Source of the DNA: a virus
Virus record (IMG/VR): IMGVR_UViG_3300021976_000026
Coordinates: 1-48,349 of that record
Length of the DNA: 48,349 nt
Strand: one strand, 5' to 3'
In this document: positions 1 through 8,053 of the stretch, one piece after another
Position numbering within the stretch: the first letter of the stretch is position 1
Layout of the letters: the number at the start of each line of letters is the position of its first letter
Notes under the pieces: model-generated
What the model was told of the DNA's origin: nothing
Database searches by the model: none
Seen by the model: only the letters and a program-made list of their open reading frames with translations
Position numbers and translations under genes: made by a program

Positions 1-126
1 TGCGACTTCTGCATGCGCAACATGGTGGACAACCCGTCCGCGCCAGCGGCCCGCCTCGCACGGTTCCAGCGCAAGACCCACGACGGACTCATCCTCTACC
101 TGTGCGTCCCCCACACCAACGACCAG
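1..126. repeat. terminal overlap, left copy
   Basis: These 126 bases are identical to 48214-48339 and in the same orientation, so the sequence closes into a circle of 48,213 bp. After the identical stretch the copies diverge: the left reads CAG CGG GTG GAG GAC, the right CAG GTA GAG GAT. The overlap lies within a coding frame and looks like an assembly overlap of a circularly permuted or circular genome rather than a biological end repeat, but a short true terminal repeat cannot be excluded. Confidence 0.85.
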
Positions 127-162
127 CGGGTGGAGGACGGGCTGCAAGTCGTCAAGCGCTAG
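1..162 (+). CDS. zinc-ribbon-like small protein, 3' part (continues from right end)
   Basis: This is the C-terminal part of the gene that starts at 48088; the frame is open from base 1 and ends in TAG at 160-162. Joined across the circular junction the protein is about 95 residues, with a Cys-X2-Cys pair (CDFC) and a later CVPH, a pattern like a small treble-clef or zinc-ribbon fold. It is the last gene of the rightward arm and overlaps by 4 bases the stop of the convergent leftward gene. Function is unknown; nucleic-acid binding is a guess from the metal-ligand pattern. Confidence 0.75.
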   Translation, partial: CDFCMRNMVDNPSAPAARLARFQRKTHDGLILYLCVPHTNDQRVEDGLQVVKR

Positions 163-1298
163 CGGTAGGGCCAGCGCACCGGGAACAGGTGAGAGTTCAG
201 GACGGGGCGGCGGTGGCGCACGTCAACCGTCCCGTCCGTCCCCTGTCGCTCCATCTCGATCAACGCCTCGATCCCCGGGAGCGTCACCTCCAGGAAGGAC
301 GCCCCCGGCCGCTGGCCGATGAGGAAGGCTTCCAGCGCCGGAAGCTGCGCCGTGAAGGCCGCGCCGATGGCCCCGGGCTGCTGGCCGGTCAGCGCCACCT
401 GTAGGGCGGGCAGAACGCAGGCCAGGTCGCCGGTGATGAACGCGGCCGCTCCAGTGAAGGCCCCAGTGATGGGCCCGGGCAGTTGCAGAGCGTAGGCGGA
501 CTCGACCACGACCTGAGCCGTGTCGGAGCTGGTGATCGCCGGAAGCGGCGCAGTGAAGGAACCCTCGGTGTCACCTTGGGGCAGGAACGCCTGCATCTTC
601 ATCGCCCAGTCCCGCGATACCCCCAGGATGGGGTCCCAGGTGACTAGGGCCGAAGTGGCGGTGCAGATCTTGTGCTGGTTGGCCAGCGTGATGTTGTCGG
701 TGGCCGTTGCGGTGTTCGTCCCGATCCGGGCGAACCCGGACCAGGAGGTACCCCCGTCGTTGTCGTTGTCGTTGGTGAACGCGTCGGCAGTGGGTCCCTC
801 GATGCCGATCACCCCCACCAGCAGCTCACCGACCGTGTCGACCGACAGCGCCGCCGAGGGGGTGGTGCCAACCCCGGTCGGTGACGAGGTGCCACCGATC
901 GGGTTGATCCGCTGAACCCCGGAGTACTCCTGGATCTGCGCACAGACGATCGGCACCGACAGCGCCGCGCCCCCACTGGTCTCGAAGAAGTTCACCGTCA
1001 GGGTGGCTCCGACGAGGTAGGTGTTGACGACCAGCGCATAGGCAAGAGCGGTGAAGACCCCCGCGTTGGTCGCGCCGGGGTCCCTCACCGTGGTCGAAAC
1101 GGTCCAGGTGTTCCCGGCCGGGTCAACGACCTCCACGTGGTGTGCCGCTCCGGTGGAGTGCGCGTTGTCCATCGCCATCTTCAAAACGAGGGTGTTGTAC
1201 TTGGCGATGGCGGTAGGGCTGGACAGCGCCAAGCTGACGCTGATCCCGGGGGTGGAATCCACGGCGCTGTAACGCTGGTTGACCGAAACAATCGCCAT
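159..1298 (-). CDS. tail appendage / adhesin-like protein with LP-x-L repeats
   Basis: A 379-residue protein, last gene of the virion arm. The start is the ATG at 1298, which overlaps the stop of the upstream gene (ATGA); an in-frame GTG further upstream would lie inside the neighbour. The N-terminal ~250 residues are rich in Ala, Thr, Gly and Val, as in a beta-sandwich virion protein. From about residue 250 there are degenerate repeats of about 25-30 residues built on LPxL...LxG, a pattern shared with the neighbour at 1298-2476. Position after the lysis genes, composition and shared repeats suggest a host-binding appendage; the receptor is unknown. Confidence 0.6.
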   Translation of the reverse strand: MAIVSVNQRYSAVDSTPGISVSLALSSPTAIAKYNTLVLKMAMDNAHSTGAAHHVEVVDPAGNTWTVSTTVRDPGATNAGVFTALAYALVVNTYLVGATLTVNFFETSGGAALSVPIVCAQIQEYSGVQRINPIGGTSSPTGVGTTPSAALSVDTVGELLVGVIGIEGPTADAFTNDNDNDGGTSWSGFARIGTNTATATDNITLANQHKICTATSALVTWDPILGVSRDWAMKMQAFLPQGDTEGSFTAPLPAITSSDTAQVVVESAYALQLPGPITGAFTGAAAFITGDLACVLPALQVALTGQQPGAIGAAFTAQLPALEAFLIGQRPGASFLEVTLPGIEALIEMERQGTDGTVDVRHRRPVLNSHLFPVRWPYR

Positions 1299-2476
1299 CA
1301 GAACCTCCTGCGTCCGGACGGGGGAGGCCACTTCACCACAAAGGCGATGTTGGCGTCCTTCACGTGCGGTCGCACGTCCACCCTGGTCAGCTCCACGAAC
1401 TGCGAGCCGGTCAGCTCAACCGTAAGGGCAGGGAGGGTGAGCGACAGTTCACCGATGAGCGGGACCTGAGCGGCAAACTCAGCGAGTAAGGCTGGCAGTA
1501 GGGCTTGTAGGTCCCCTTCAACCATGGGCTCGGTTGACTCACCGACCAGCGCTACCGTGAGAAGCGGAAGGGCACCTGGGAGACTCCCCGTCACCGTCAC
1601 TTCGCCACTACTGGCACCGACGATGGCGGGGAGCACCGCTACCAGGGCTCCGGTCGCCTCCAGCGAGGCTGTGAGCGCCGCTGAGAGGGGCTGAAGCATC
1701 CCGGTCAGGATTCCCTCGGTGCTGGGCCGTTCGCCCGAGAGCGCGGCCGTCAGAGACGGCAGGACCCCACCCAGGTCACCCTCGACCGGGGTCTCGCCGC
1801 CGTAGGTGACCGGGGGCGAGTCAGCACCGTCAAAAGTGACGTTGGACAGGGTGAAGTCGAACCCGCCGACCTCCCCTACGTCAACACCGTCGCTCTGCAA
1901 CGGCCAGTAGTGGTCCATCAGCCCAGACGGGAGGGTGCCGGTGGCGAACCCCAGCATGGTGGCGTTGTCCCAGACGTCCGGGCTGATGATCCAGTAAGCG
2001 GCCTTGCCCGCATAGCAGGAGGATCCGTCAGTGGTGTTGAAGATCGTCAGGTCCGCCGTGTTGAACGACAGTGCCGCCCCACTGTTTCCGGTCGACGAGT
2101 AGGTGAACTCATCGACCGAGTCGATCCCGTCGTAGAAGAAGATCCGGATGCTCGGCGTCCCGCCCAGTCCAGCGACCACAAACAGGCACACCCACGTGTT
2201 CGCGGGCAACGCGCCGTCGTTGGTGATGCTCAGGTCGAAGCCGCCACCCCCACCGGCCGAGTGTCGGCCGCGCAGCCGAGTGAGCGCGGCGGACTGACCG
2301 GTGATGTTCGGGCTGCCGATCGCGGTCCCGACCGCCTTGTTGAACAGCCGGAAGTCAGACTCACCGGCACCGGTTCGCTTCACCCAGCCCGCCCACGTCC
2401 AGGTGGCCAGGTTCATCCCCGCCTCGTGCGTCTTGGTGCCGACGCTCGTGGTCCCGTTCGAGACGGCGCTGCCCAC
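1298..2476 (-). CDS. tail appendage with LamG-like N-terminus and LP-x-L repeats
   Basis: A 392-residue protein starting at GTG 2476. The N-terminal ~210 residues look like a concanavalin/LamG-type fold: the opening has WTWAGWVKRTG, then FDLSITNDG, WVCLFVVAG, and a late DHYWPLQ-DG segment. From about residue 225 to 370 it carries a run of degenerate repeats of the form LPxLxxxLxGE. A carbohydrate-binding head on a repetitive stalk is a reasonable inference. The gene is translationally coupled to the next gene by an ATGA overlap. The LamG call rests on pattern only. Confidence 0.6.
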   Translation of the reverse strand: MGSAVSNGTTSVGTKTHEAGMNLATWTWAGWVKRTGAGESDFRLFNKAVGTAIGSPNITGQSAALTRLRGRHSAGGGGGFDLSITNDGALPANTWVCLFVVAGLGGTPSIRIFFYDGIDSVDEFTYSSTGNSGAALSFNTADLTIFNTTDGSSCYAGKAAYWIISPDVWDNATMLGFATGTLPSGLMDHYWPLQSDGVDVGEVGGFDFTLSNVTFDGADSPPVTYGGETPVEGDLGGVLPSLTAALSGERPSTEGILTGMLQPLSAALTASLEATGALVAVLPAIVGASSGEVTVTGSLPGALPLLTVALVGESTEPMVEGDLQALLPALLAEFAAQVPLIGELSLTLPALTVELTGSQFVELTRVDVRPHVKDANIAFVVKWPPPSGRRRF

Positions 2477-2481
2477 GGGGA

Positions 2482-2910
2482 TTACTCCCCAGAGGGCATG
2501 GTGACAGTGCCGGAGAGGATCTCGAAGGAGACGTTCTCGCTGATGGTGGTGGTGTTGACGACGAGGTCCGAGGCGCTGGTGGCCACGTTGCCCTGTAGGA
2601 CCGCGTTGCCGTCCCGGTCGACGATGCGGAAGTACCCGGCGGCGGTCCCGGCGCCAGCGGCGGGCAGGCCCACCGTGGCCAGCGGAACACCCAGAAGGGT
2701 AGCGACACCGGACGAGGCGGCACCGAACGCCGGGTTCGCCAGGTTCACCTCCGCCAGCAGGGTGCCAGTGGCGCCCGTGTTCGCAGACGCAGGCTTCGAG
2801 CCGGAGTAGAGGCGCAGGCGACCCTGCGCGTTCGTGGTGCCCACGTCCGTCCGGTCCACCACTGCGTCAGCGGCGGCGTTACGGGTGGCGGCGGCGATCT
2901 GGATGGTCAC
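2482..2910 (-). CDS. probable small virion/tail appendage protein
   Basis: A 142-residue protein starting at ATG 2910, overlapping the stop of the upstream membrane protein by 4 bases. It is rich in Ala, Thr, Val and Gly, with few charged residues and no predicted membrane segment, and has a FRIVDRDGNAVLQG segment typical of beta-rich phage structural proteins. It sits between the lysis genes and two tail-appendage genes. Specific function is not recognised. Confidence 0.55.
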   Translation of the reverse strand: MTIQIAAATRNAAADAVVDRTDVGTTNAQGRLRLYSGSKPASANTGATGTLLAEVNLANPAFGAASSGVATLLGVPLATVGLPAAGAGTAAGYFRIVDRDGNAVLQGNVATSASDLVVNTTTISENVSFEILSGTVTMPSGE

Positions 2911-3125
2911 GTGTCATTCCTCACCGGCTGGTTCTCCAGCCCGAAGACGCCACCACCGGCGAGGACGGTGGCGAGAGTGATGGCGACCCACTGCCCCACG
3001 GTGATCTCACCGAAGCCGACGTCGCCCACGAGCAGGGTGGCGAGCTGGGCCAGCGGCGTGACGATCACCGCGTAGACCGCCTTGGCATACGTCGGCGGCT
3101 GGCTGAGCGCGAATGTGTCTGCCAT
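2907..3125 (-). CDS. small membrane protein, holin candidate
   Basis: A 72-residue protein starting at ATG 3125. Two hydrophobic segments are visible, about residues 15-33 (AVYAVIVTPLAQLATLL) and 43-62 (ITVGQWVAITLATVLAGGG), followed by a short polar tail. Size, two membrane spans and position downstream of the amidase fit a holin or holin partner. Several small membrane proteins occur in a row here, so which is the true holin cannot be decided from sequence. Confidence 0.6.
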   Translation of the reverse strand: MADTFALSQPPTYAKAVYAVIVTPLAQLATLLVGDVGFGEITVGQWVAITLATVLAGGGVFGLENQPVRNDT

Positions 3126-3126
3126 G

Positions 3127-3456
3127 TCATGCCTCCTGGTCGAAAGAGTAGCGACGAACGTCCCTACCAGCGCGGACCAGTTCGGCGGCGCGCCACGCCA
3201 GCACGATCGGCATCGCGGTGAACGTCCCCAGAATGACCCAGTCGCTGAACCATTCCGGGACACGCCCCAAGGCGTTCCCGAGAAACCGTGCCAGCGCCCA
3301 GGCGGTGAACACCACCGCCTGCACACTCATGAACGCCATCAGGTGAACACCGAGCTGGTCGTGCCACCAATGACCCTGCGAAGACCACTGGTACAGCACG
3401 GGGAGCGACAACGCGATCAGCGCGGTTCCATAGATCAGGATGGTGGTGTAGTCCAT
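3127..3456 (-). CDS. membrane protein of the lysis cassette
   Basis: A 109-residue protein with three likely transmembrane segments, near residues 5-22 (ILIYGTALIALSLPVL), 34-56 (LMAFMSVQAVVFTAWALARF) and 70-88 (WVILGTFTAMPIVLAW), then a basic C-terminus. The ATG at 3456 is chosen because it begins the first membrane segment and overlaps the stop of the small gene upstream; the longer frame upstream has non-coding composition. Probably part of the holin/antiholin system; not assigned to a known family. Confidence 0.6.
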   Translation of the reverse strand: MDYTTILIYGTALIALSLPVLYQWSSQGHWWHDQLGVHLMAFMSVQAVVFTAWALARFLGNALGRVPEWFSDWVILGTFTAMPIVLAWRAAELVRAGRDVRRYSFDQEA

Positions 3457-3629
3457 CAAATGTCCCCCCGCATAGCCCGGCGCGTACGGAGGGCGAAGTG
3501 GTTCTTCGCCCCCTCCTTCTTCAACGACCGGGCCAGCATCTCCACTTCCCGGCCCTCGGCCAGCGACTGCTCCTTGGCGCGACGGGCGTCGTCGAGCTGC
3601 TTCTGGCGCCAACGACGGAGGAAGATCAT
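3456..3629 (-). CDS. small basic protein in lysis cassette
   Basis: A 57-residue basic, helical protein (opening MIFLRRWRQKQLDDA) between two membrane-protein genes. Its ATG overlaps the upstream TGA (ATGA) and its TGA abuts the downstream ATG, so the three genes form a tightly coupled set. It is Arg/Lys rich with a probable amphipathic helix over residues 5-40. No family recognised; tight spacing and coupling are the main evidence that it is real. Confidence 0.6.
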   Translation of the reverse strand: MIFLRRWRQKQLDDARRAKEQSLAEGREVEMLARSLKKEGAKNHFALRTRRAMRGDI

Positions 3630-3865
3630 GCTTCATCTCCCTCCAGCACCTGGGGCAGGGACCGGAGGACCTCCTGGGTCACCCGGCCCGCCTCCATCAG
3701 AGCACGCTTCTGACGCTGCTCCTCGAAGAACGCCTCGCGCCAGTACTCCATCTCTCGTCCCGGTACCCACTTGCCCTGGTAGATCATCCGGATGAACCCG
3801 GTGACCAGGGCGCCACATGCGGTGAGGAAAGCGCCCACTGTCGCAATGAACTGCCAGGGCTCCAC
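3626..3865 (-). CDS. small membrane protein, holin-like
   Basis: A 79-residue protein starting at GTG 3865, with one membrane segment at about residues 6-29 (FIATVGAFLTACGALVTGF) followed by a charged, helical C-terminal half with many Glu, Arg and Gln. It lies directly after the endolysin gene. One N-terminal span and a charged cytoplasmic tail match single-span holins or antiholins of actinophages. Assignment is by architecture and position only. Confidence 0.6.
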   Translation of the reverse strand: MEPWQFIATVGAFLTACGALVTGFIRMIYQGKWVPGREMEYWREAFFEEQRQKRALMEAGRVTQEVLRSLPQVLEGDEA

Positions 3866-3875
3866 CGGGTACCTC

Positions 3876-4679
3876 TCAGGAACCTTCGTACTTGAGCTGG
3901 GCCTGCAACGACTCGATGTCCTTGTTGTCCAGCGCCTCGTGCGGCAGACCGGCTCGCACGAACGTGTCGTAGGCGTCCTTGCTGATCGACACGATCCGGT
4001 CGCCGGTGATGAGCCGGTACTGGGTGCTGCCGAACTTGGTCACATACATCAGCGGTACCTCCTTCCGGGGTTGCGGGGTGGGCGGCTTCGGCGGAGCTGT
4101 GAGCTTGCTGGCAAGCCTGGACCAGCGGAACCCACCCGGGTCCCAGTGGGTGTTCCCCGAGGCGTGCACGTGCCCCAGGATGCCCTTGTAGGCGTCGTAG
4201 GCGGGGCCGGACAGGCGCACGCCGGAGACGTACGTCTTCTGACCTTCCCGCCACTTCACCGACGAGGTTCGGGGCAGGCCGTGCCGACCCAGCTCGATGA
4301 TCATCTGCGCGAGGTCGGTGAAGTGAGCGTCGGTCAGGTCGCCCACCCACAGTCCGCCGACGCTCTTGGCCAGCTTGTAGTCGGAGTAGCAGACCATCTC
4401 CAGCTGGAACACGTTGTCCCGGTTCTCACTCACCGCCGTCGACGTCGGGTTGCGTAGGGCGCGAGCCGACATCTCGTTGGGGAAGTGCTGGCGGATCTGC
4501 CGTAACCGGGGGTGGTAGGTGGCGTTGGGCGCGGACGCTCCACCGCCGTAGCCGGGCCAGCCCTCGGTCTCCGTGGTGTGGATGAGGAACTTGTCCAGCC
4601 GGGGCATGATGACCCCCGGATAGCGCCTGGCGTAGTACTGGGCCGTGGTGTTGGCCTTACTCAGTGTCGTCATCGACAT
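3876..4679 (-). CDS. endolysin, N-acetylmuramoyl-L-alanine amidase-like
   Basis: About 267 residues. The N-terminal ~180 residues have the layout of an amidase_2/PGRP-type domain that cuts between muramic acid and the stem peptide: a core strand with FLIHTTET, then GGGASAPNATYHP, and later LGHVHASGNTHWDPGGF, where His and Asp fit zinc ligands near the end of the domain. A proline-rich linker (APPKPPTPQPRK) leads to a C-terminal ~65-residue module, probably wall binding. Two ATGs, 4679 and 4673, are possible. It lies upstream of four small genes, three of them membrane proteins. Confidence 0.8.
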   Translation of the reverse strand: MSMTTLSKANTTAQYYARRYPGVIMPRLDKFLIHTTETEGWPGYGGGASAPNATYHPRLRQIRQHFPNEMSARALRNPTSTAVSENRDNVFQLEMVCYSDYKLAKSVGGLWVGDLTDAHFTDLAQMIIELGRHGLPRTSSVKWREGQKTYVSGVRLSGPAYDAYKGILGHVHASGNTHWDPGGFRWSRLASKLTAPPKPPTPQPRKEVPLMYVTKFGSTQYRLITGDRIVSISKDAYDTFVRAGLPHEALDNKDIESLQAQLKYEGS

Positions 4680-4791
4680 CACCCGGCAACTCGACGTGCC
4701 CCTCCTCTTCCAGCTCCGTCCAGTCGACCTCTTCGGAAGGCCCATCGGTCGGCTCCGGCGGGGGGACAGTCTCGTACGGGTCGCTGGTCAC
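4657..4791 (-). CDS. small acidic protein
   Basis: A 44-residue, very acidic and proline-rich protein (tail ELPGDVDDDTE), starting at GTG 4791, which overlaps the stop of the basic protein upstream (GTGA). It overlaps the beginning of the endolysin gene by about 20 bases. No fold or family recognised. The coupling on both sides and strong third-position GC favour a real gene. Confidence 0.5.
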   Translation of the reverse strand: MTSDPYETVPPPEPTDGPSEEVDWTELEEEGHVELPGDVDDDTE

Positions 4792-4979
4792 TTCTTCTTC
4801 CTCCCCTTGGTGGACTTGGGCTTGTACGACGTGACCGCCGGGCCACCCGTGAGGGGCTTCTTCACCAGAGCCCGGCCGGGCTGGGCGGTGACGCGGGTGG
4901 GGACCCGCATCGGGCCGCGCCCGGTACCGGACCAGTCGATCTTCTTGATGGTGTTCTTCGCGGGGATCTTCTTCGGCAT
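4788..4979 (-). CDS. small very basic protein
   Basis: A 63-residue Lys/Arg-rich protein beginning MPKKIPAKNTIKKI and ending in KGRKKK, with several Pro and Gly. It has a good Shine-Dalgarno just upstream (AAGGAG on the minus strand) and sits between a tail-appendage gene and the acidic small gene. A nucleic-acid-binding or packaged virion protein is possible, but nothing decides it. Confidence 0.6.
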   Translation of the reverse strand: MPKKIPAKNTIKKIDWSGTGRGPMRVPTRVTAQPGRALVKKPLTGGPAVTSYKPKSTKGRKKK

Positions 4980-4988
4980 TGCTCCTCC

Positions 4989-6206
4989 TTAGCTGGACGG
5001 GCCGATCCAGGTGATGCTGGCCTGCGAGTACTCCTGGCCTTCGTGGATCTCCACCGGCACCGTGGCTCCGTTGTTCCACACCCGGAACACCAGGATGTCA
5101 TTCTCGTTCAGGTCGAGAACCTGGGTCAGCTCCACCGAGTGGCCGGTGTTGTCGTCGTCGTCGTAGATGGCGAAGATCCGAATCGGGCACACCAGCGAGC
5201 CCACGGTGGCAACGTGGCGGTCCAAGATCAGCCGGAACGTGGTGGTCGTGTACTCGTCGGTGCGGATGTTCCATCCCGAAGCGACACCGTCACCGGAGTG
5301 CAGGTTCACCCCGACGTAGTAGGGCACCTGCGGCAGCGTGGCTCCCAGGTTCAGCGCGTCGTAGATCTCCGAGGTGACCCCGTTGGAGATCGTGATGGAC
5401 AGCGATGTGCGCACGTGGGTCCGTCTACCCGGCTGGTACGCGTGGCGGTTCTGCGACTCGGCCACGACAGTGCCCGACTCCAGCGGATCGACACCGTCGC
5501 CGATCGGGTTCAGCCCCAGTCGCAGCCGGAAGTCCCCAACCTCGACGGCACCGGAGCCCGTTCCGTAGCGCAGCCGGTACTCCACCAGGTACAGCCCGTC
5601 CTTGGGAACACGCTTCGCCGTGGAGTGAGCCCCCGATGGGGTGGTGATGCCGCTGGAGGTCAGCGTGGTGAGCGTGCCGGGGGACCCGAAGATGCCGGGG
5701 TTGATGGTGTTCGGGCTGGCCTTGTAACCACGCCAGAACGGCACCGTCAGCCGGTCGACCAGGCCGTTGGTGGAGGACTGGGCCAGCCCGCTGATGGTGT
5801 TGGTGGCCCCGCTGATGGTCTTGCCCGTCAGCGTCTGCACGTCGTTGATGCCGACCAGAGCGGAGGACCTGCCGTGCGCCACGGCGCTCTCGATGTGCTC
5901 GTTGGCGTCGTCGGCCTCGGTGGCGGTGAAGATGTGCCGGACCTGTTCGGCCGCGTTGTGCGGCACCGCCGTGGTCCCGTCACCTCCGCGACCACCAGAG
6001 TTGACGGTGAATACGTTCCCGGCGCGGGAAGCGCAGAGGACTTTCTCCTCGTTGGCGGTGGTCGCGCCCAGGACCACCCAGAATGGGCCGACCACTCCGG
6101 TCGGGTAGCCGGTGGCGTCGGCGACGGTGAAGGTCATCGCATCGTCGGTGATGGGGGCCACCAGCGTGGTAACGGCGGCACCACCGGTGTGTTCGTACCT
6201 GGCCAT
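4989..6206 (-). CDS. tail fibre / receptor-binding-like protein
   Basis: A 405-residue protein starting at ATG 6206, two bases before the end of the upstream tail gene. The first ~100 residues form a Gly/Thr-rich beta module with GYPTGVVGPFWVVLG. A central segment (HIESAVAHGRSSALVGINDVQTLTGK, held here in parts) resembles the coiled or triple-helical shaft of tail fibres. The C-terminal ~200 residues are beta-rich, with a LYLVEYRLRYG-type strand and the pattern of a C1q/TNF-like trimeric knob. The order tail nozzle, fibre, lysis genes supports a virion appendage; details are inference. Confidence 0.65.
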   Translation of the reverse strand: MARYEHTGGAAVTTLVAPITDDAMTFTVADATGYPTGVVGPFWVVLGATTANEEKVLCASRAGNVFTVNSGGRGGDGTTAVPHNAAEQVRHIFTATEADDANEHIESAVAHGRSSALVGINDVQTLTGKTISGATNTISGLAQSSTNGLVDRLTVPFWRGYKASPNTINPGIFGSPGTLTTLTSSGITTPSGAHSTAKRVPKDGLYLVEYRLRYGTGSGAVEVGDFRLRLGLNPIGDGVDPLESGTVVAESQNRHAYQPGRRTHVRTSLSITISNGVTSEIYDALNLGATLPQVPYYVGVNLHSGDGVASGWNIRTDEYTTTTFRLILDRHVATVGSLVCPIRIFAIYDDDDNTGHSVELTQVLDLNENDILVFRVWNNGATVPVEIHEGQEYSQASITWIGPSS

Positions 6207-6208
6207 CG

Positions 6209-8053
6209 TTACCTCTCCATCTCAGCAGACTTGAGCTTCAACACCAGGGTGCCATTCATTCGCAGGTCGTCGACCGTTCCGTGGTGGGGGATCCATTCGT
6301 AGTCCTCAGCGAACACCAGTGCGTTGGTGGATCCCATCCGGAACCGGATCGCCCGCTGGGAGGCCACCAGACCGAGCAGGTAGTCCAACTCGCTGGTGAC
6401 GTCCATCTCGTAGTCCTGCTGCCCGTAGGTGACCGTGTCGGCCAGCAGCAGAGGCAGGTAGACGTTGAAGGAGCGGTCCGGGGCCACCTGCGCGGCGAGT
6501 CGGACACCGGTGAGGATAGGACTGGCCTCGCCCGTTCCGTTGAGGGTGACCCGGATCTCGTTGTAGACGGCCCGGTTGCCGCTGAGGGCGAACTTCACCA
6601 GCGGCTGGGTGGTACCGACCGCGTCGGACACCCCCACCAGCGAGTAGCCAGCAGTGTCGGAGGAGACCTCGATCCCGACGCTCTCCCCGGGCAGCAGCAC
6701 CGAGTGCCGGGTGTCGGCGAACACCGGGGTCTTCTCGTCCATCACGTTGAAGGTGATGCGACCGGTCTCCAGGAAACCGGTCTCGACGTGCTCGTCGGTC
6801 TGCCGGTACAGGCCGGTCCCGGTGGTGAACCAGCGCCGGGAAGCGAAGGTGATGACGCTGGTCGTGTCACCCGCCTCGTGGGCCATCAGGTCGCTGGCGA
6901 ACGCGGGAGCCAGCGGAGCCACCGTGGTGCGCAGGTCCAGCCTGCCCAGCCCGGCGGCGTCACCGAAGGTGTCGTCCCACCCGTACCAGACGAAGTGGTT
7001 CTGGGCCTCCAGGCAGCGCACCGAGGGGCCAGTGTCGATGTCGGGGTCTTGGCCGACCAGGTCACCGTGTTGCAGGGACACGCCCTCCTGCTGGCACATC
7101 CGGATGCCCAGGTTGGTGCCGATGAACAGCAGGTTCGAGTAGGCCGCTACGCACAGCGGGATCTCCCCATCGGGCAGCTCCAGCGCGATCGTGGGGAACC
7201 CCAGCCCGGTGCCGTCCTCCAGCACCTTGAGAGCGAAGACGCGCCCCTTGTCGCCCGCGTACCCGCAGAGGAAGTACGCCTCCCGACCGGCGGTCGCCCC
7301 GGTCCAGCGCCACCCCGACATGTAGTCGAGAGAGATGACGTCAGAGGTAGCGCCCCCAGCGGCCACGTCGTGGATGTCATCGGACTTGAGCGCGAGCAGC
7401 CGGTTCTTGCCGAAGAAGATGATGTCTGGGGCGGTGACCGTGGTGGAGTAGGAGGTGACTCCGGTGGCCGAGGAGACCGTATAGATGCCCACGTTGTCGC
7501 TGGCGTAGATGACCCCGCCGGTGGAGGTCACCCACACGTTTCCCACCAGCCCGGTGACCTCGGTCTGGGTGCCGCCGGAGGTGATCAGCTTCAACCTGCC
7601 GTTCCCGCCCGCGATGGCGAGCCGGGTAGAACCGGCAACGACCCCTACAGCCATCGAGCGCCACCCTGCGGGCTCATCGTCGATGAACTCGGTGTCGGGC
7701 AGCAGGGACAGCTCCCAGGGCTCCCACGGGTCGATTCCACGCGAGCGGTGGAATCGGGTCGCGTCGCCGTCATTGCGGTCGAACCACTTCTGTCCGGCCC
7801 CCCCGATCCAGGTGGAGGGGACCCGCCGCCACAGACCCTCGGCAGTGAGGGTTTGCTCGCCCGGCCGGTCGGAGGTGTCCTGCTGGGGGCGAAGCGCCGG
7901 GATGGAGACGAACCGGAACCGTTCGGATTCAAGATCCAAGATGTACCAGTGGTCGCCCAGCTGGACCACACCGGAGGAGATGGCGTCGCTGGAACCCAGC
8001 AGGCCGGTGAAGTACGCGTGCGGGGGCTGACCGAAGAACGGGGTCAGGTCCAT
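6209..8053 (-). CDS. tail protein with beta-propeller-like repeats (nozzle candidate)
   Basis: A 614-residue protein, one of the larger structural genes. From about residue 130 to 430 it has repeated short beta-hairpin units with small-residue turns (VWVTSTGGVIYASDNVG, LLALKSDD, YFLCGYAG, NLLFIGTNLGI), which look like blades of a beta-propeller. The C-terminal ~150 residues are again beta-rich. Podoviral tail nozzle/tubular B proteins are large propeller-like proteins encoded next to the adaptor and capsid genes, as here. It overlaps the adaptor stop at 8053 by one base. Assignment is by fold pattern and synteny. Confidence 0.6.
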   Translation of the reverse strand: MDLTPFFGQPPHAYFTGLLGSSDAISSGVVQLGDHWYILDLESERFRFVSIPALRPQQDTSDRPGEQTLTAEGLWRRVPSTWIGGAGQKWFDRNDGDATRFHRSRGIDPWEPWELSLLPDTEFIDDEPAGWRSMAVGVVAGSTRLAIAGGNGRLKLITSGGTQTEVTGLVGNVWVTSTGGVIYASDNVGIYTVSSATGVTSYSTTVTAPDIIFFGKNRLLALKSDDIHDVAAGGATSDVISLDYMSGWRWTGATAGREAYFLCGYAGDKGRVFALKVLEDGTGLGFPTIALELPDGEIPLCVAAYSNLLFIGTNLGIRMCQQEGVSLQHGDLVGQDPDIDTGPSVRCLEAQNHFVWYGWDDTFGDAAGLGRLDLRTTVAPLAPAFASDLMAHEAGDTTSVITFASRRWFTTGTGLYRQTDEHVETGFLETGRITFNVMDEKTPVFADTRHSVLLPGESVGIEVSSDTAGYSLVGVSDAVGTTQPLVKFALSGNRAVYNEIRVTLNGTGEASPILTGVRLAAQVAPDRSFNVYLPLLLADTVTYGQQDYEMDVTSELDYLLGLVASQRAIRFRMGSTNALVFAEDYEWIPHHGTVDDLRMNGTLVLKLKSAEMER

